A DNA stretch of 64,000 nt. Source: Massilia sp. WG5. Its GTDB lineage: Bacteria; Pseudomonadota; Gammaproteobacteria; Burkholderiales; Burkholderiaceae_D. The stretch's first letter is position 1, and every line of letters begins with the position of its first letter. Location of the stretch: contig NZ_CP012640.2 of NCBI RefSeq assembly GCF_001412595.2, positions 5,332,001-5,396,000 on the forward strand. Direction: 5' to 3'. Under the pieces are notes generated by a model. The model was not told the origin of the DNA. It saw only the letters and a list, made by a program, of their open reading frames with translations, and did no database searches. Of this stretch, positions 34,210-41,880 are shown in pieces. The translations under genes were made by a program, and so were the position numbers.

Positions 34210-34223
34210 GTACGCTGACCTGA
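34210..34223 (+). promoter_or_regulatory. Degenerate GTRCG half-site ahead of the Crp/Fnr gene
   Basis: GTACG-CTGA-CCTGA keeps only the left arm of the palindrome. It lies 64 nt before the ATG at 34288, but no -10-like hexamer sits 22 nt away. It may be a weak autoregulatory site or chance. Confidence 0.25.
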
Positions 34224-34287
34224 AGTTGTTAGCAAATGATACTGCGGCGCCGGGCTTATCCGGGCGGCGCCCAACCGCGAGGGTCCG

Positions 34288-35031
34288 ATGAATTATCCTG
34301 CTGCACCAATGGTCGCCGAGCATAACGCCAACCTGCTGCTGAATGCGCTTCCACCGGAAGACCTGGCACGCATGCTGCCGGCGCTCGACCAGGTCCAGGT
34401 GGAGGTCGGCGCCGTGTTGTGCGAACCGGGCGACCCCATCCGCCAGATCTATTTTCCGCACGATTGCCTGGTCTCGATGATGGCCGTGGCCGAAGTCCGC
34501 ATGACGCTCGAGGTCGGCCTGGTCGGCCGCGAAGGCATGATCGGCGCCACCGTCGCCCTTGGCCACGACACCACCCAGGTGCGCGCCGTGGTGCAGCGCG
34601 CCGGCAGCGCCAGCCGCATCGACGCCGACCTGTTCCGCGCCGAGTTCGCGCGCAGCCCGGCCCTGCAGCGCGTGCTGTACCGCTACACCGACTCGCTGCT
34701 CGGCCAGGCCATCCAGATCGCCGTCTGCAGCCGCTACCACGTGCTGGAGGCGCGCCTGGCGCGTTCGCTGCTGGTCACGCGCGACCGCCTGCAGTCCGAC
34801 CGCTTCCACCTGACCCACGAGTTCCTCGCGCATGCGCTGGGCGTGCGGCGGGTCGGCGTCACCAAGGCCGCCAGCGCCCTGCAGCAGCAGGGGCTGATCA
34901 ACTACAGCCGCGGCAATATCGAGATCCTCGATCCCGAAGGCCTGGCCCAGGCCGCCTGCACCTGCTACGAGATCGTGCGCGAGGCAGGAGCGGGCGCCGG
35001 TGTCTCGGCATCCGCACCGCTGTTCGTATAA
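34288..35031 (+). CDS. Crp/Fnr-family transcriptional regulator
   Basis: 247 residues. The cyclic-nucleotide-binding-like fold occupies about 15-140 (VGAVLCEPGDPIRQIYFPHD, VGLVGREGMIGATVAL). The winged helix-turn-helix follows at about 165-225: LTHEFLAHALGVRRVGVTKA, then LQQQGLINYSRGNIEILD. The family binds DNA as a dimer on palindromic sites. The four-cysteine N-terminus of FNR is absent, so an oxygen-sensing cluster is unlikely; the effector is unknown. GAGGG precedes the ATG. The gene lies in the middle of the GTRCG-site cluster, which makes it the main candidate for its regulator. Confidence 0.9.
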   Translation: MNYPAAPMVAEHNANLLLNALPPEDLARMLPALDQVQVEVGAVLCEPGDPIRQIYFPHDCLVSMMAVAEVRMTLEVGLVGREGMIGATVALGHDTTQVRAVVQRAGSASRIDADLFRAEFARSPALQRVLYRYTDSLLGQAIQIAVCSRYHVLEARLARSLLVTRDRLQSDRFHLTHEFLAHALGVRRVGVTKAASALQQQGLINYSRGNIEILDPEGLAQAACTCYEIVREAGAGAGVSASAPLFV

Positions 35032-35062
35032 ATCTTTCCGGTAAACCGGTCCCCGAAAAACA

Positions 35063-35094
35063 GAACGCCCCGTCGAAACGGGGCGTTCTTGTTT
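35063..35094. terminator. Bidirectional rho-independent terminator
   Basis: GAACGCCCCGT-CGAA-ACGGGGCGTTC, with T-rich flanks on both strands, separates the Crp/Fnr gene from the convergent small-lipoprotein gene. Confidence 0.85.
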
Positions 35095-35128
35095 GCGGAC
35101 CGGCTCGCGCCGGCCTGCCTGGCACGAC

Positions 35129-35350
35129 TTAGTGGGTCTTGCCGGTCTGGTTGCCGATCACGCCGCCGACGGCTGCGCCGCCGACTGCGCCGACAGCGCT
35201 GCCGCCGGTCAGGACGGAACCGGCCACGGCGCCGACGCCGGCGCCGACGGCGGTATTACGGTCCTGGCGGTTCATGTCGGCGCAGCCGGTCAGTGCCAGG
35301 GCGGCGGTTGCCAGGGAAGCGGTCACAACGATTTGTTTGATGGTTTTCAT
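35129..35350 (-). CDS. Small glycine-zipper lipoprotein (OsmB-like)
   Basis: 73 residues. The lipobox LTGC is at about residue 21. The mature part is NRQDRNTAVGAGVGAVAGSV followed by more glycine-zipper repeats (GAVGGAAVGGVIGNQTGKTH). E. coli OsmB is similar in size and composition. It follows the BON gene by 36 nt on the same strand, so both probably share the upstream promoter. Confidence 0.87.
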   Translation of the reverse strand: MKTIKQIVVTASLATAALALTGCADMNRQDRNTAVGAGVGAVAGSVLTGGSAVGAVGGAAVGGVIGNQTGKTH

Positions 35351-35386
35351 GATGGATCTCCTTACGGTGGGTTTTTGCTTTACTTC

Positions 35387-35698
35387 TTACCTGAGACGCA
35401 GGTCGTTTCTGACCGATTTCACGCCCCTTACGGTGCGCACAGCCGCTGCGGCTGCCGCCACATCGTCCGCCGAGCGGACGAATCCGCTAAGCTGGACGAT
35501 TCCCTGTTCGGTTTCCACATGCAGATCGGAAACCGACAGGTTCGGATCCCCGCCGATGGCTGCCTTGACTCCGGTCGTGATGGTGGCGTCATCGATGGCC
35601 TGGCCGGCTGCTTCGCCGGTTGCCGCACATCCCGTGACGGTCGCCAATCCCAGCACCAAGGCGGCCAGCAGCGTCGCGGTACATCCGAATTGCTTCAT
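35387..35698 (-). CDS. Single-BON-domain lipoprotein (OsmY-like)
   Basis: 103 residues. A lipobox (VTGC) at about residue 24, then a BON domain: DDATITTGVKAAIGGDPNLS, VETEQGIVQLSGFVRSADDV and VRTVRGVKSVRNDLRLR. BON domains bind phospholipid surfaces and are typical of osmotic-stress periplasmic proteins. A paralogue lies at 43222. A palindrome of the GTRCG class lies 65 nt upstream, with TAATCT at the -10 position. Confidence 0.9.
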   Translation of the reverse strand: MKQFGCTATLLAALVLGLATVTGCAATGEAAGQAIDDATITTGVKAAIGGDPNLSVSDLHVETEQGIVQLSGFVRSADDVAAAAAAVRTVRGVKSVRNDLRLR

Positions 35699-35763
35699 CT
35701 ATCTTCCTTGCCGTGTTGCGTGTTTCAGTGCTTCCAGATTAAGTGCGCACGATAGATGGGTCT

Positions 35764-35777
35764 GTACGACAACTCAC
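35764..35777 (-). promoter_or_regulatory. GTRCG-N4-CGNAC-type site ahead of the BON-glycine-zipper operon
   Basis: GTACG-ACAA-CTCAC, one mismatch in the right arm. It lies 65 nt before the ATG at 35698. TAATCT on the minus strand (35736-35741), in the longer context TTAATCTGG, lies 22 nt on the gene side. Confidence 0.55.
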
Positions 35778-35787
35778 ACTATCGTGC

Positions 35788-37914
35788 TCAGCGTTTCTGC
35801 CGGCCCGGCGGCGGCGCCTGCGGCTTGGCCCCGGCCTGGGCCAGCAGGGCGGCGCAGGGGCTGTCCTTGCCCGGTCCGGTGTTGATCAGCGGGAGCAGGG
35901 CGGCGGCCGGCGCGGCCACGATCGCCAGCGCGGCGGCGGCGCCGCCTTTCAGCGCCAGTACTTTCTTGTCGAGCTGCAGGTCGGGCTGCTTGAAGGTGCC
36001 GCGCACGTAGAAGGGCGTGCGCAGGGTGAACAGGCGCAGCCCCTTGGTCTCGGGCTTGACGCGCAGGTCGATCTTCTCGTTGCCGAGGTTGATCCAGCCG
36101 TTGATGTCGACGATCGCCTCGTCGGTGTCGAGCACGAAGGTATTCGTCGTCGCCACGCCGTTCTTGACGTCGAGGTCGGACGCCAGGCAGTTCAGCTGCA
36201 CCTGCTTGTCGCCGAACAGCTTGGTGATGATGACGTTGCCGACGTTCAGGCCGGCTTCCTCGAGCAGCAGCTTGCTGACCACCCCCTGGCTCACCAGGGC
36301 CTTCACTTCGCCGTTCGACTTGGCCAGCATCTCGCCGACCGAATCGCCGGTGGCGGTCAGCTTGGTCTGGGCAAAGACGGCGCCGGCGGTGGCCTGCTGG
36401 ATCTTCTGGATCTGCGGGAACAGCTGCTTGACCTCGATGTGGCGTCCGGTGGCGTCGAGCGTGGCCTTGATCGCATCCTTGCCCGCGCCGCCGCTGCCGT
36501 CGAGGGTGACGGTCGAGGTCACGGTGCCGCCGGCCAGGCCGAAGTCCAGCGGATTCAGGCGCAGCACGCCGTTCTCCATGGTCAGGTGGGTCTTCAGTTT
36601 GTTGAGCGGCAGCTCCGCGGTCTTGACGATGCGATCGGCCGAGAAGTGCACGTCGGCGTCCAGCACTTTCCACTTTTCGGTGTGGAATTTTTCCACTGGC
36701 AGGGCCTTGTTCGCCGGCTGGACCGCCGCCACGCCGCGTTCGCGCTTGCTGGCGTTGGAATCGGCGCCGATCAGCGGGCCGAGGTCGGCGAAGCGCAACT
36801 GGTTCGAGTGGATGGTGGCGCTGAGCTTGTTGCGCGGCTTGCGGCTCTCGAAGCTCAGGCTGCCGGCGATGTCGGATTCGCCGACCTTGCCCTTGAACTT
36901 GTCGTAGGTCCAGCTGCTGCCCTTGCCGTTCGCGCCTTCGCCCAGCGCGCCGGTCAGGTGGCCCTCGGTCGAGAAGGCCGGGGTCTCCGGCAGCACCACG
37001 CCGGTGAAGGCGTACAGGCGCGCCATGCTGGGGCCGGCCAGCTTCAGGCGCAGGTCGAGCCCGGCCAGTTTCGCCGGCCGCGTGACCGTGCCCTCGACCG
37101 CCAGGCGGTAGGGGCCGGAATGCACGTCGGCCTGGATCGGGAAGGGCGCGTCCTGGTCCTTCAGGGTCAGCACGCCACCCAGCTTGCCGCCGCCCGTCAC
37201 CGGCGCATCGTTATAGGTTCCGTGCACCGTGAAGCCGATGCCGTAGGTCGGGTCCTTGGCGAGCGTGTCGACGTCGGCGGTGATGTCGGCGTCGGTGACC
37301 GCATCCTTGATATGAATGACGCCCTTCGACAGCACCAGCCGCTCGAGGTCCAGCTTCCACTTCGACTGCTTTTCTTCGTGCTTGTAGACCCAGTTGTAGT
37401 GGCTGGCGTCGGTGCGCAGCAGGTCGACGCGCGGGCCGTCGACGCGCAGCACCGGAATGTCGATGGTGTGGCTGAGCAGGGGGAAAGGATTCAGCGAAAA
37501 CGAGAACTGGCGCACGCTGGCGGTGTCGCCCTTCGGCATGTTCGCCGGATTGCCGACGTGCACGTCATTGGCGTACAGGTGCGGCCAGGGGATATGGTCG
37601 CGCCAGGTCCGCTGGCCCGGCACGATCGTGTCCGATGGCCGTTCCCATTTCACGGAGAGGTCGCCGACGATGGCGAAGGGGCGCTCGATCGCCTCGCTGA
37701 CCTTCGCGTTCAGCCAGGGCTTGACCCGGTTCCAGTCGAAAGTGAGCAGGATGATGATGGCGATGACGGGAACGGCGATCAGGATGCCGAGGATCCAGAA
37801 CGTGATCTTCAGCGGGCGCGAGATGGTGTGCGAGCCGTGCCGCCTGCCGCCGCCGGCGCTGCCGCGGTCTTCCTTGTCCGCGGACTTGTTCTCCTCATGC
37901 TGTTGGGTTGTCAT
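35788..37914 (-). CDS. AsmA-family envelope protein
   Basis: 708 residues. One N-terminal membrane segment (WILGILIAVPVIAIIILLTF, about 40-60) is followed directly by DWNRVKPWLNAKVSEAIERP, the AsmA start motif. The long beta-rich body has ATLDATGRHIEVKQLFPQIQ and the C-terminal VKPETKGLRLFTLRTPFYVR, as in AsmA and TamB relatives, which move phospholipid between the membranes. The end is Ala/Pro-rich. AAGGA precedes the ATG. A GTRCG palindrome 61 nt upstream includes it in the proposed regulon. Confidence 0.9.
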   Translation of the reverse strand: MTTQQHEENKSADKEDRGSAGGGRRHGSHTISRPLKITFWILGILIAVPVIAIIILLTFDWNRVKPWLNAKVSEAIERPFAIVGDLSVKWERPSDTIVPGQRTWRDHIPWPHLYANDVHVGNPANMPKGDTASVRQFSFSLNPFPLLSHTIDIPVLRVDGPRVDLLRTDASHYNWVYKHEEKQSKWKLDLERLVLSKGVIHIKDAVTDADITADVDTLAKDPTYGIGFTVHGTYNDAPVTGGGKLGGVLTLKDQDAPFPIQADVHSGPYRLAVEGTVTRPAKLAGLDLRLKLAGPSMARLYAFTGVVLPETPAFSTEGHLTGALGEGANGKGSSWTYDKFKGKVGESDIAGSLSFESRKPRNKLSATIHSNQLRFADLGPLIGADSNASKRERGVAAVQPANKALPVEKFHTEKWKVLDADVHFSADRIVKTAELPLNKLKTHLTMENGVLRLNPLDFGLAGGTVTSTVTLDGSGGAGKDAIKATLDATGRHIEVKQLFPQIQKIQQATAGAVFAQTKLTATGDSVGEMLAKSNGEVKALVSQGVVSKLLLEEAGLNVGNVIITKLFGDKQVQLNCLASDLDVKNGVATTNTFVLDTDEAIVDINGWINLGNEKIDLRVKPETKGLRLFTLRTPFYVRGTFKQPDLQLDKKVLALKGGAAAALAIVAAPAAALLPLINTGPGKDSPCAALLAQAGAKPQAPPPGRQKR

Positions 37915-37975
37915 GGGCAGTCCTTCTGGTGGGAGTGTGTTGAAGCCAGATTAACGTAAAGGTCTGCAGATCAAT

Positions 37976-37989
37976 GTGCGGTGTCGCAC
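37976..37989 (-). promoter_or_regulatory. GTRCG-N4-CGNAC site ahead of asmA-like gene
   Basis: GTGCG-GTGT-CGCAC, a perfect palindrome 61 nt before the ATG at 37914. TTAATCTGGC on the minus strand, with TAATCT at 37948-37953, lies 22 nt on the gene side, identical to the arrangement at 42461. Confidence 0.65.
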
Positions 37990-38025
37990 CCAACCTGGGT
38001 GTGCCTTGCGCCAGATCGCCCCTAT

Positions 38026-38039
38026 GTGCGGCAGCGAAC
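38026..38039 (+). promoter_or_regulatory. GTRCG-N4-CGNAC site ahead of the DUF4398-OmpA operon
   Basis: GTGCG-GCAG-CGAAC, 62 nt before the ATG at 38102. TATAAC (38062-38067), 5 of 6 to the -10 consensus, lies exactly 22 nt downstream. Confidence 0.65.
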
Positions 38040-38101
38040 CGATCTCTTCGGGCAAGGGGCTTATAACGTTACCAACACATTTCCTTCAAGCGGAGAAAAC
38101 G

Positions 38102-38494
38102 ATGGACATGAAATCGATGAACCTGCTGCTGCGGGTTGGCGCGGCTGCCGCGGTCCTGAGCCTGGCCGCCTGCGCCAGCCCGGAGAAGACGCCGGCCACG
38201 GCTGCCGTCGCGGTGTCGCACAACGCCGTCGATAACGCCGTATCGGCCGGCGCGCCCGAACTGGCGCCCGAAGAGATCAGCGCCGCCCGCGCCAAGATGA
38301 TGCAGGCCAACCAGGCGCTGGCAGCCAAGGACTACAAGCGGGCGCGCGAGCTGGCGGTGCAGGCCCAGGCGGACGCCAAGCTGGCCCAGGCCAAGGCGAA
38401 TTCGGCCAAGGCCACCGCGGCATCGAACGCGCTCAACGAAGACCTGCGCGTGCTGCGCCAGGAAGTGGACCGCGCCAATTCCGATCAGCAATAA
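38102..38494 (+). CDS. DUF4398 lipoprotein
   Basis: 130 residues from the first ATG (38102); a second in-frame ATG lies two codons on. A lipobox (LAAC) is near residue 21. The mature part is a helical hairpin: AREEISAARAKMMQ-like repeat reading EEISAARAKMMQANQALAAK, KRARELAVQAQADAKLAQAK and a C-terminal coiled coil. DUF4398 proteins typically pair with OmpA-type proteins, as here with the gene 50 nt downstream. Gene order suggests a multi-gene transcript ending at the terminator at 41298. Confidence 0.85.
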   Translation: MDMKSMNLLLRVGAAAAVLSLAACASPEKTPATAAVAVSHNAVDNAVSAGAPELAPEEISAARAKMMQANQALAAKDYKRARELAVQAQADAKLAQAKANSAKATAASNALNEDLRVLRQEVDRANSDQQ

Positions 38495-38544
38495 GCTAGG
38501 CAATACCCGCGCCGGCAGGCGCCCATAAGAAGAAAGGACTCACC

Positions 38545-39468
38545 ATGAAAGCGCATTTTTTGAAGTCGGCGATGTTCGCCGGCGCCGTGCTGCTGGCTGG
38601 CTGCAGCACCGTCCCGACCACCACCGCGACCCTCGACGAGGCGCGCGCCGACTACGTGGCCGCCAGCAATAATCCTCAGGTCGCGAGCAATGCGCCGCTC
38701 GAATTCCGCCAGGCCAGCGAAGCCCTCGACCGCGCCAACCAGGCCGCCGCCAAGCGCGAGAGCCTGGACACGATCGACCGCCTGGCCTATGTGGCCAAGC
38801 AGCGCATCGCCACCGCCCAGGAAGTGGCGAAGGCCAAGACGGCCGAGGCCGAGATCGCCGACGCCAGCCGCCAGCGCGACCGCGTGCAGCTCGAAGCCCG
38901 CACCGCCGAGGCCGAGCGCGCCAAGCGCGAAGCCGCCGCCGCCAACGCCCAGGTGGCCACCGCCCAGCAGCAGGCCCAGGATGCCCAGGCCCAGGCCGCC
39001 GCCGCCCAGCAGCAGGCAGCCCAGCTGGCCGAGCGTTCCGCGCGCCTGGAAGCGATCCTGGTCGAGCTGCATGCGCAGAAGACCGAGCGCGGCATGGTGG
39101 TGACGATCGGCGACGTGCTGTTCGGCACCGACCGCGCCGAGCTGAACGCGAACGGCATGGCGACCGTGCGCAAACTGGCCGAGGTCATGATGCAGAACCC
39201 CGACCGCACCGTGCTGGTCGAAGGATTTACCGACAGCACCGGCAGCCACGCCCACAACCAGGAGCTGTCGGAGCGCCGCGCGCAATCCGTGGCCCAGGCC
39301 CTGACCAGCCTCGGCGTGGAACGGCAGCGCGTGGCGATGCGCGGCTACGGCGAAGCGTATCCGGTGGCGTCGAACGACACCGCCTCGAACCGCCAGCTGA
39401 ACCGCCGCGTCGAGATCGTGCTGTCGAACGAGAACGCGCCCATCCCGCCGCGAGCGACGGCGCGCTGA
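38545..39468 (+). CDS. OmpA-family lipoprotein with DUF4398-like coiled coil
   Basis: 307 residues. A lipobox (LLAGC) lies near residue 20. Residues 30-175 are a long Ala/Gln/Glu-rich coiled coil with DUF4398-like start (ARADYVAASNNPQVASNAPL). The OmpA domain occupies about 185-300: TIGDVLFGTDRAELNANGMA, VEGFTDSTGSHAHNQELSER and SNRQLNRRVEIVL. The coiled coil would span the periplasm and the OmpA domain grip peptidoglycan. Second gene of the operon. Confidence 0.9.
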   Translation: MKAHFLKSAMFAGAVLLAGCSTVPTTTATLDEARADYVAASNNPQVASNAPLEFRQASEALDRANQAAAKRESLDTIDRLAYVAKQRIATAQEVAKAKTAEAEIADASRQRDRVQLEARTAEAERAKREAAAANAQVATAQQQAQDAQAQAAAAQQQAAQLAERSARLEAILVELHAQKTERGMVVTIGDVLFGTDRAELNANGMATVRKLAEVMMQNPDRTVLVEGFTDSTGSHAHNQELSERRAQSVAQALTSLGVERQRVAMRGYGEAYPVASNDTASNRQLNRRVEIVLSNENAPIPPRATAR

Positions 39469-39505
39469 TTTGCTCCAGATTTTTTTATAGAAGGATAGAT
39501 TACCC

Positions 39506-40042
39506 ATGAACGAGACGAACTCCAAACTGGCCCACGGCTTCGACATCGAAGAAATCCGCCGCGCGGCCGCCAACCTCGAGGACGGCGCCGTCACCGAGGG
39601 TTATGCCGCCGACCGCGAAGCCGTGATCGCCATGCTCAACGCCGCGCTGGCCACCGAGCTGCTGTGCGTGCTGCGCTACAAGCGCCACTACTACACCGTC
39701 AGCGGCCCGAACACCGGACACATCAAGGCCGAATTCCTCGAGCACGCCCAGCAGGAGCAGGACCACGCCGACCGCATCGCCGAGCGCATCGTGCAGCTGA
39801 ACGGTTCGCCGAACTTCAACCCGGCCACGCTGACCCAGCGCAGCCATGCCGAGTACGACGATTCCGAAGACGTGCAGGCGATGATCCGCGCCGACCTGAT
39901 CGCCGAGCGCGTGGCGATCGAGTCCTACCGCCAGATGATCCAGGCAATCGGCGACAAGGACCCGACCACCAAGAACATGCTGATCGAGATCCTGGCGACC
40001 GAAGAGGAACACGCTGACGACATGCGCGACCTGTTGGCATAA
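39506..40042 (+). CDS. Ferritin-like/bacterioferritin-family protein
   Basis: 178 residues of four-helix bundle. The iron ligands are in ALATELLCVLRYKRHYYTV, FLEHAQQEQDHADRIAERIV, ERVAIESYRQMIQ and ATEEEHADDMRDLLA: Glu, ExxH, Glu and ExxH, the di-iron pattern. The N-terminus lacks a signal peptide, so it is cytoplasmic, unlike its operon neighbours. It should oxidise and store iron or detoxify peroxide. It lies 37 nt after the OmpA gene. Confidence 0.88.
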   Translation: MNETNSKLAHGFDIEEIRRAAANLEDGAVTEGYAADREAVIAMLNAALATELLCVLRYKRHYYTVSGPNTGHIKAEFLEHAQQEQDHADRIAERIVQLNGSPNFNPATLTQRSHAEYDDSEDVQAMIRADLIAERVAIESYRQMIQAIGDKDPTTKNMLIEILATEEEHADDMRDLLA

Positions 40043-40081
40043 CAAAGCTTTATCAACCCACCAAGAACAAAGGAGTACAAC

Positions 40082-40441
40082 ATGCTCGATTCCATCCGCG
40101 CCAACACCGACGCCGCCCGCGCCAGGGCCAACGCCGCCTCCATGAACGGCAGCCTGGACGATGCCGGCACCGACATGCAGTCGCTGGTCAAGGACGCCCA
40201 GTCGCTGCTGACCGCCGCCGCTTCGCTGACCGGCACCAAGGCCGACGAGCTGCGCGCGCGCGGCATGCGCATGCTGGATGCGGCGCTGGGCAAGAGTGGC
40301 GAGTACAAGGATCAAGCCGTGGTCAAGGGTAAGGAACTGGCGCGCGCCACCGATGTCTACGTTAAAGACAACCCGTGGCGCACCGTGGCCGCGGCAGCTG
40401 GTGTCGGCCTGCTGGTCGGTGTCCTGCTGGGCCGCAAATAA
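40082..40441 (+). CDS. DUF883 family protein (ElaB/YqjD-like)
   Basis: 119 residues. A soluble helical N-terminus (DMQSLVKDAQSLLTAAASLT, then DELRARGMRMLDAALGKSG) is followed by VYVKDNPWRTVAAAAGVGLL and VGVLLGRK, the DUF883 tail with one membrane segment. E. coli relatives bind ribosomes at the membrane in stationary phase. It begins the yqjD-yqjE-yqjK-like block within the operon. Confidence 0.92.
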   Translation: MLDSIRANTDAARARANAASMNGSLDDAGTDMQSLVKDAQSLLTAAASLTGTKADELRARGMRMLDAALGKSGEYKDQAVVKGKELARATDVYVKDNPWRTVAAAAGVGLLVGVLLGRK

Positions 40442-40458
40442 AAGAGCCGGGGGCAGCC

Positions 40459-40845
40459 ATGGAAACCAAGGAAACAGTCGTACATGGCCCCGGCCTCATG
40501 GGTGGGATCACGGGCCTGGCAAAAAACCTGTTCGGCCTGGTGGTGTCGCGCGTGGAGCTTGCCGCGCTCGAACTGACCGAGGTGCGCAACCATGTGATCG
40601 AGCTCGTCGCCATCTTCGCGATGGCCGTGCTCGCCACCTGGTTCGCCCTCGCTTACGGCACCGCGACCATCGTCGCGCTGGCGTGGGACGAGATGGGCTG
40701 GAAGATCCTGCTCGTCATGTTCTTCGTCTTCCTCATCATCACCGGCATCCTGGTGGCCAAGGGCCTTTCCATGCTGAAGGCGGGCAAGCTCGCATTCCCG
40801 GAGACGATGAAGGAACTGCGCAACGACCGCGACATGCTGATGTGA
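40459..40845 (+). CDS. Phage-holin-superfamily membrane protein (YqjE-like)
   Basis: 128 residues. LAKNLFGLVVSRVELAALEL and TEVRNHVIELVAIFAMAVLA match the DUF1469/YqjE family; two membrane segments lie at about 48-70 and 78-100. Despite the family label, no lysis function is implied. It starts 17 nt after the DUF883 gene, the usual yqjD-yqjE order. Confidence 0.87.
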   Translation: METKETVVHGPGLMGGITGLAKNLFGLVVSRVELAALELTEVRNHVIELVAIFAMAVLATWFALAYGTATIVALAWDEMGWKILLVMFFVFLIITGILVAKGLSMLKAGKLAFPETMKELRNDRDMLM

Positions 40846-40871
40846 GCAAGCAAGCTGAAAGGGGAGGAAAT

Positions 40872-41225
40872 ATGCAAAAGAACGATCATCGCAGCCACGA
40901 GGAACAGAAGCGGGCGCTGCTGCGCGACGGCGAGTTCTACCGCGCCGGCGTCGCCCATGCGCGTGCCCAGATCAAGCACGCGGCGCGTCCCGAAGTCATG
41001 TTTCACACGGTCATCGATCACGCCACTTGGGCACTGCGCACGCGTGCCGATGCACTGCTGAAACCTACCGGTACAAGTGTATCTGTGCTGGCTCCTTATG
41101 CCCTAACCGTGCTAGGCTTCATCCGTAGGCGCAAGCTCGTAAAACCTGCATTGGGCATCACGGCATTGGCAGGTATTGCCGCTTGGTACGTACAGCGCAA
41201 ACGCGCGCAGCAAATGGCATACTGA
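40872..41225 (+). CDS. YqjK-like small membrane-associated protein
   Basis: 117 residues. A charged N-terminus (EEQKRALLRDGEFYRAGVAH) is followed by WALRTRADALLKPTG and a C-terminal hydrophobic segment (ALGITALAGIAAWYVQRKR). It occupies the yqjK position behind yqjE. GGGGAGG precedes the ATG. It is the last gene before the terminator at 41298. Confidence 0.75.
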   Translation: MQKNDHRSHEEQKRALLRDGEFYRAGVAHARAQIKHAARPEVMFHTVIDHATWALRTRADALLKPTGTSVSVLAPYALTVLGFIRRRKLVKPALGITALAGIAAWYVQRKRAQQMAY

Positions 41226-41297
41226 GAGCGCATTCGCGGCCGGCCGGCAATGCAATACCGGGCCGGTCCGCATGACAGGATATGGTGGGGCTTGAGC

Positions 41298-41333
41298 GGC
41301 GTCGCAATCCTCGGATTGGACGCCGTCTTTTTG
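41298..41333 (+). terminator. Rho-independent terminator of the DUF4398-to-YqjK operon
   Basis: GGCGTC pairs with GACGCC, with an inner AATCC/GGATT stem and a T run (GTCTTTTTG). Position fits the end of the operon that starts at 38102. Confidence 0.82.
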
Positions 41334-41360
41334 TCAGCCGTCCAGCTCTCGGCTCCGGGT

Positions 41361-41395
41361 TCTCAGCTCTCAGCTCTCAGCTCTCAGCTCTCAGC
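41361..41395. repeat. Tandem heptamer (TCTCAGC) x5
   Basis: Five perfect head-to-tail copies of TCTCAGC, phase 41361, 41368, 41375, 41382, 41389. The stop codon of the gene at 41391 lies in the last unit. A preceding CAGCTCTCGGCTCCGGGT looks like a worn copy. It is a probable slippage-prone microsatellite. Confidence 0.8.
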
Positions 41396-41801
41396 GCGAG
41401 GCCGGCGTCGAGGTCTGCACCGTGGACTGTACCGAGCCTTCCGGCGCAGCGTCGAGCTGGGCCGGGGCATTCTTCATCTCCTGCTCGTAGTTCGCGCGCG
41501 CTTCCTTCAGGCAGGCACTGCGTCCGCCCGAGCTGCCCTTGTGGCAGGCATTCTTCGCTTCTTCATAGGCGGCGCCGATTTCCTTCTGGAGCGTGCGCAG
41601 TCGCGCCTGGCGCGACATGTCCTCGCGGTCCCAGCGCCCCGGACCGCCTTGCCTGACTTCGCCTGCCTGCTTGGCCGCGACGGCCTTGTCGACGGTGCTG
41701 TCGTCATGGGTCTGCGCCTGGGCGTACGCGCCGGCGGCGCACAAGGCGGCAAGTGCGCCGGCCAGCACGCGCGCGCGCAAGCCTGTTTGTAGCTGTCTCA
41801 T
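41391..41801 (-). CDS. Secreted CX10C helical protein
   Basis: 136 residues from ATG 41801, which has GGAGG upstream. A signal peptide ends near AGAYAQAQ. The mature protein is charged and helical, with one CX10C pair in AKNACHKGSSGGRSACLKEA, then ANYEQEMKNA and a Ser/Thr/Pro tail. The same cysteine hairpin occurs three times in the protein at 42597. Function unknown, periplasmic. The stop lies in a tandem heptamer. Confidence 0.78.
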   Translation of the reverse strand: MRQLQTGLRARVLAGALAALCAAGAYAQAQTHDDSTVDKAVAAKQAGEVRQGGPGRWDREDMSRQARLRTLQKEIGAAYEEAKNACHKGSSGGRSACLKEARANYEQEMKNAPAQLDAAPEGSVQSTVQTSTPASR

Positions 41802-41831
41802 GGAATCCTCCGTGTTCTCGGCAAACAAAAG

Positions 41832-41850
41832 CCGGCGCGAGGCGCCGGCA
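41832..41850. terminator. Hairpin between the glycine-zipper gene and the CX10C gene
   Basis: GCCGGCGC-GAG-GCGCCGGC is a strong stem in the 79-nt gap. The minus-strand side is followed by TTTTGTTTG, so it can end the transcript of the upstream glycine-zipper gene. Confidence 0.6.
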
Positions 41851-41880
41851 TGCTTCGATTCACATCATCCGATAGATTTC

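Noticed and set aside
40459..40845. Holin-family gene as a sign of a prophage
   Set aside because: The YqjE family is chromosomal and sits in the usual yqjD-yqjE-yqjK order; no phage genes are nearby.
41361..41395. Heptamer array as a CRISPR
   Set aside because: Units are 7 bp with no spacers and no cas genes; it is a simple microsatellite.
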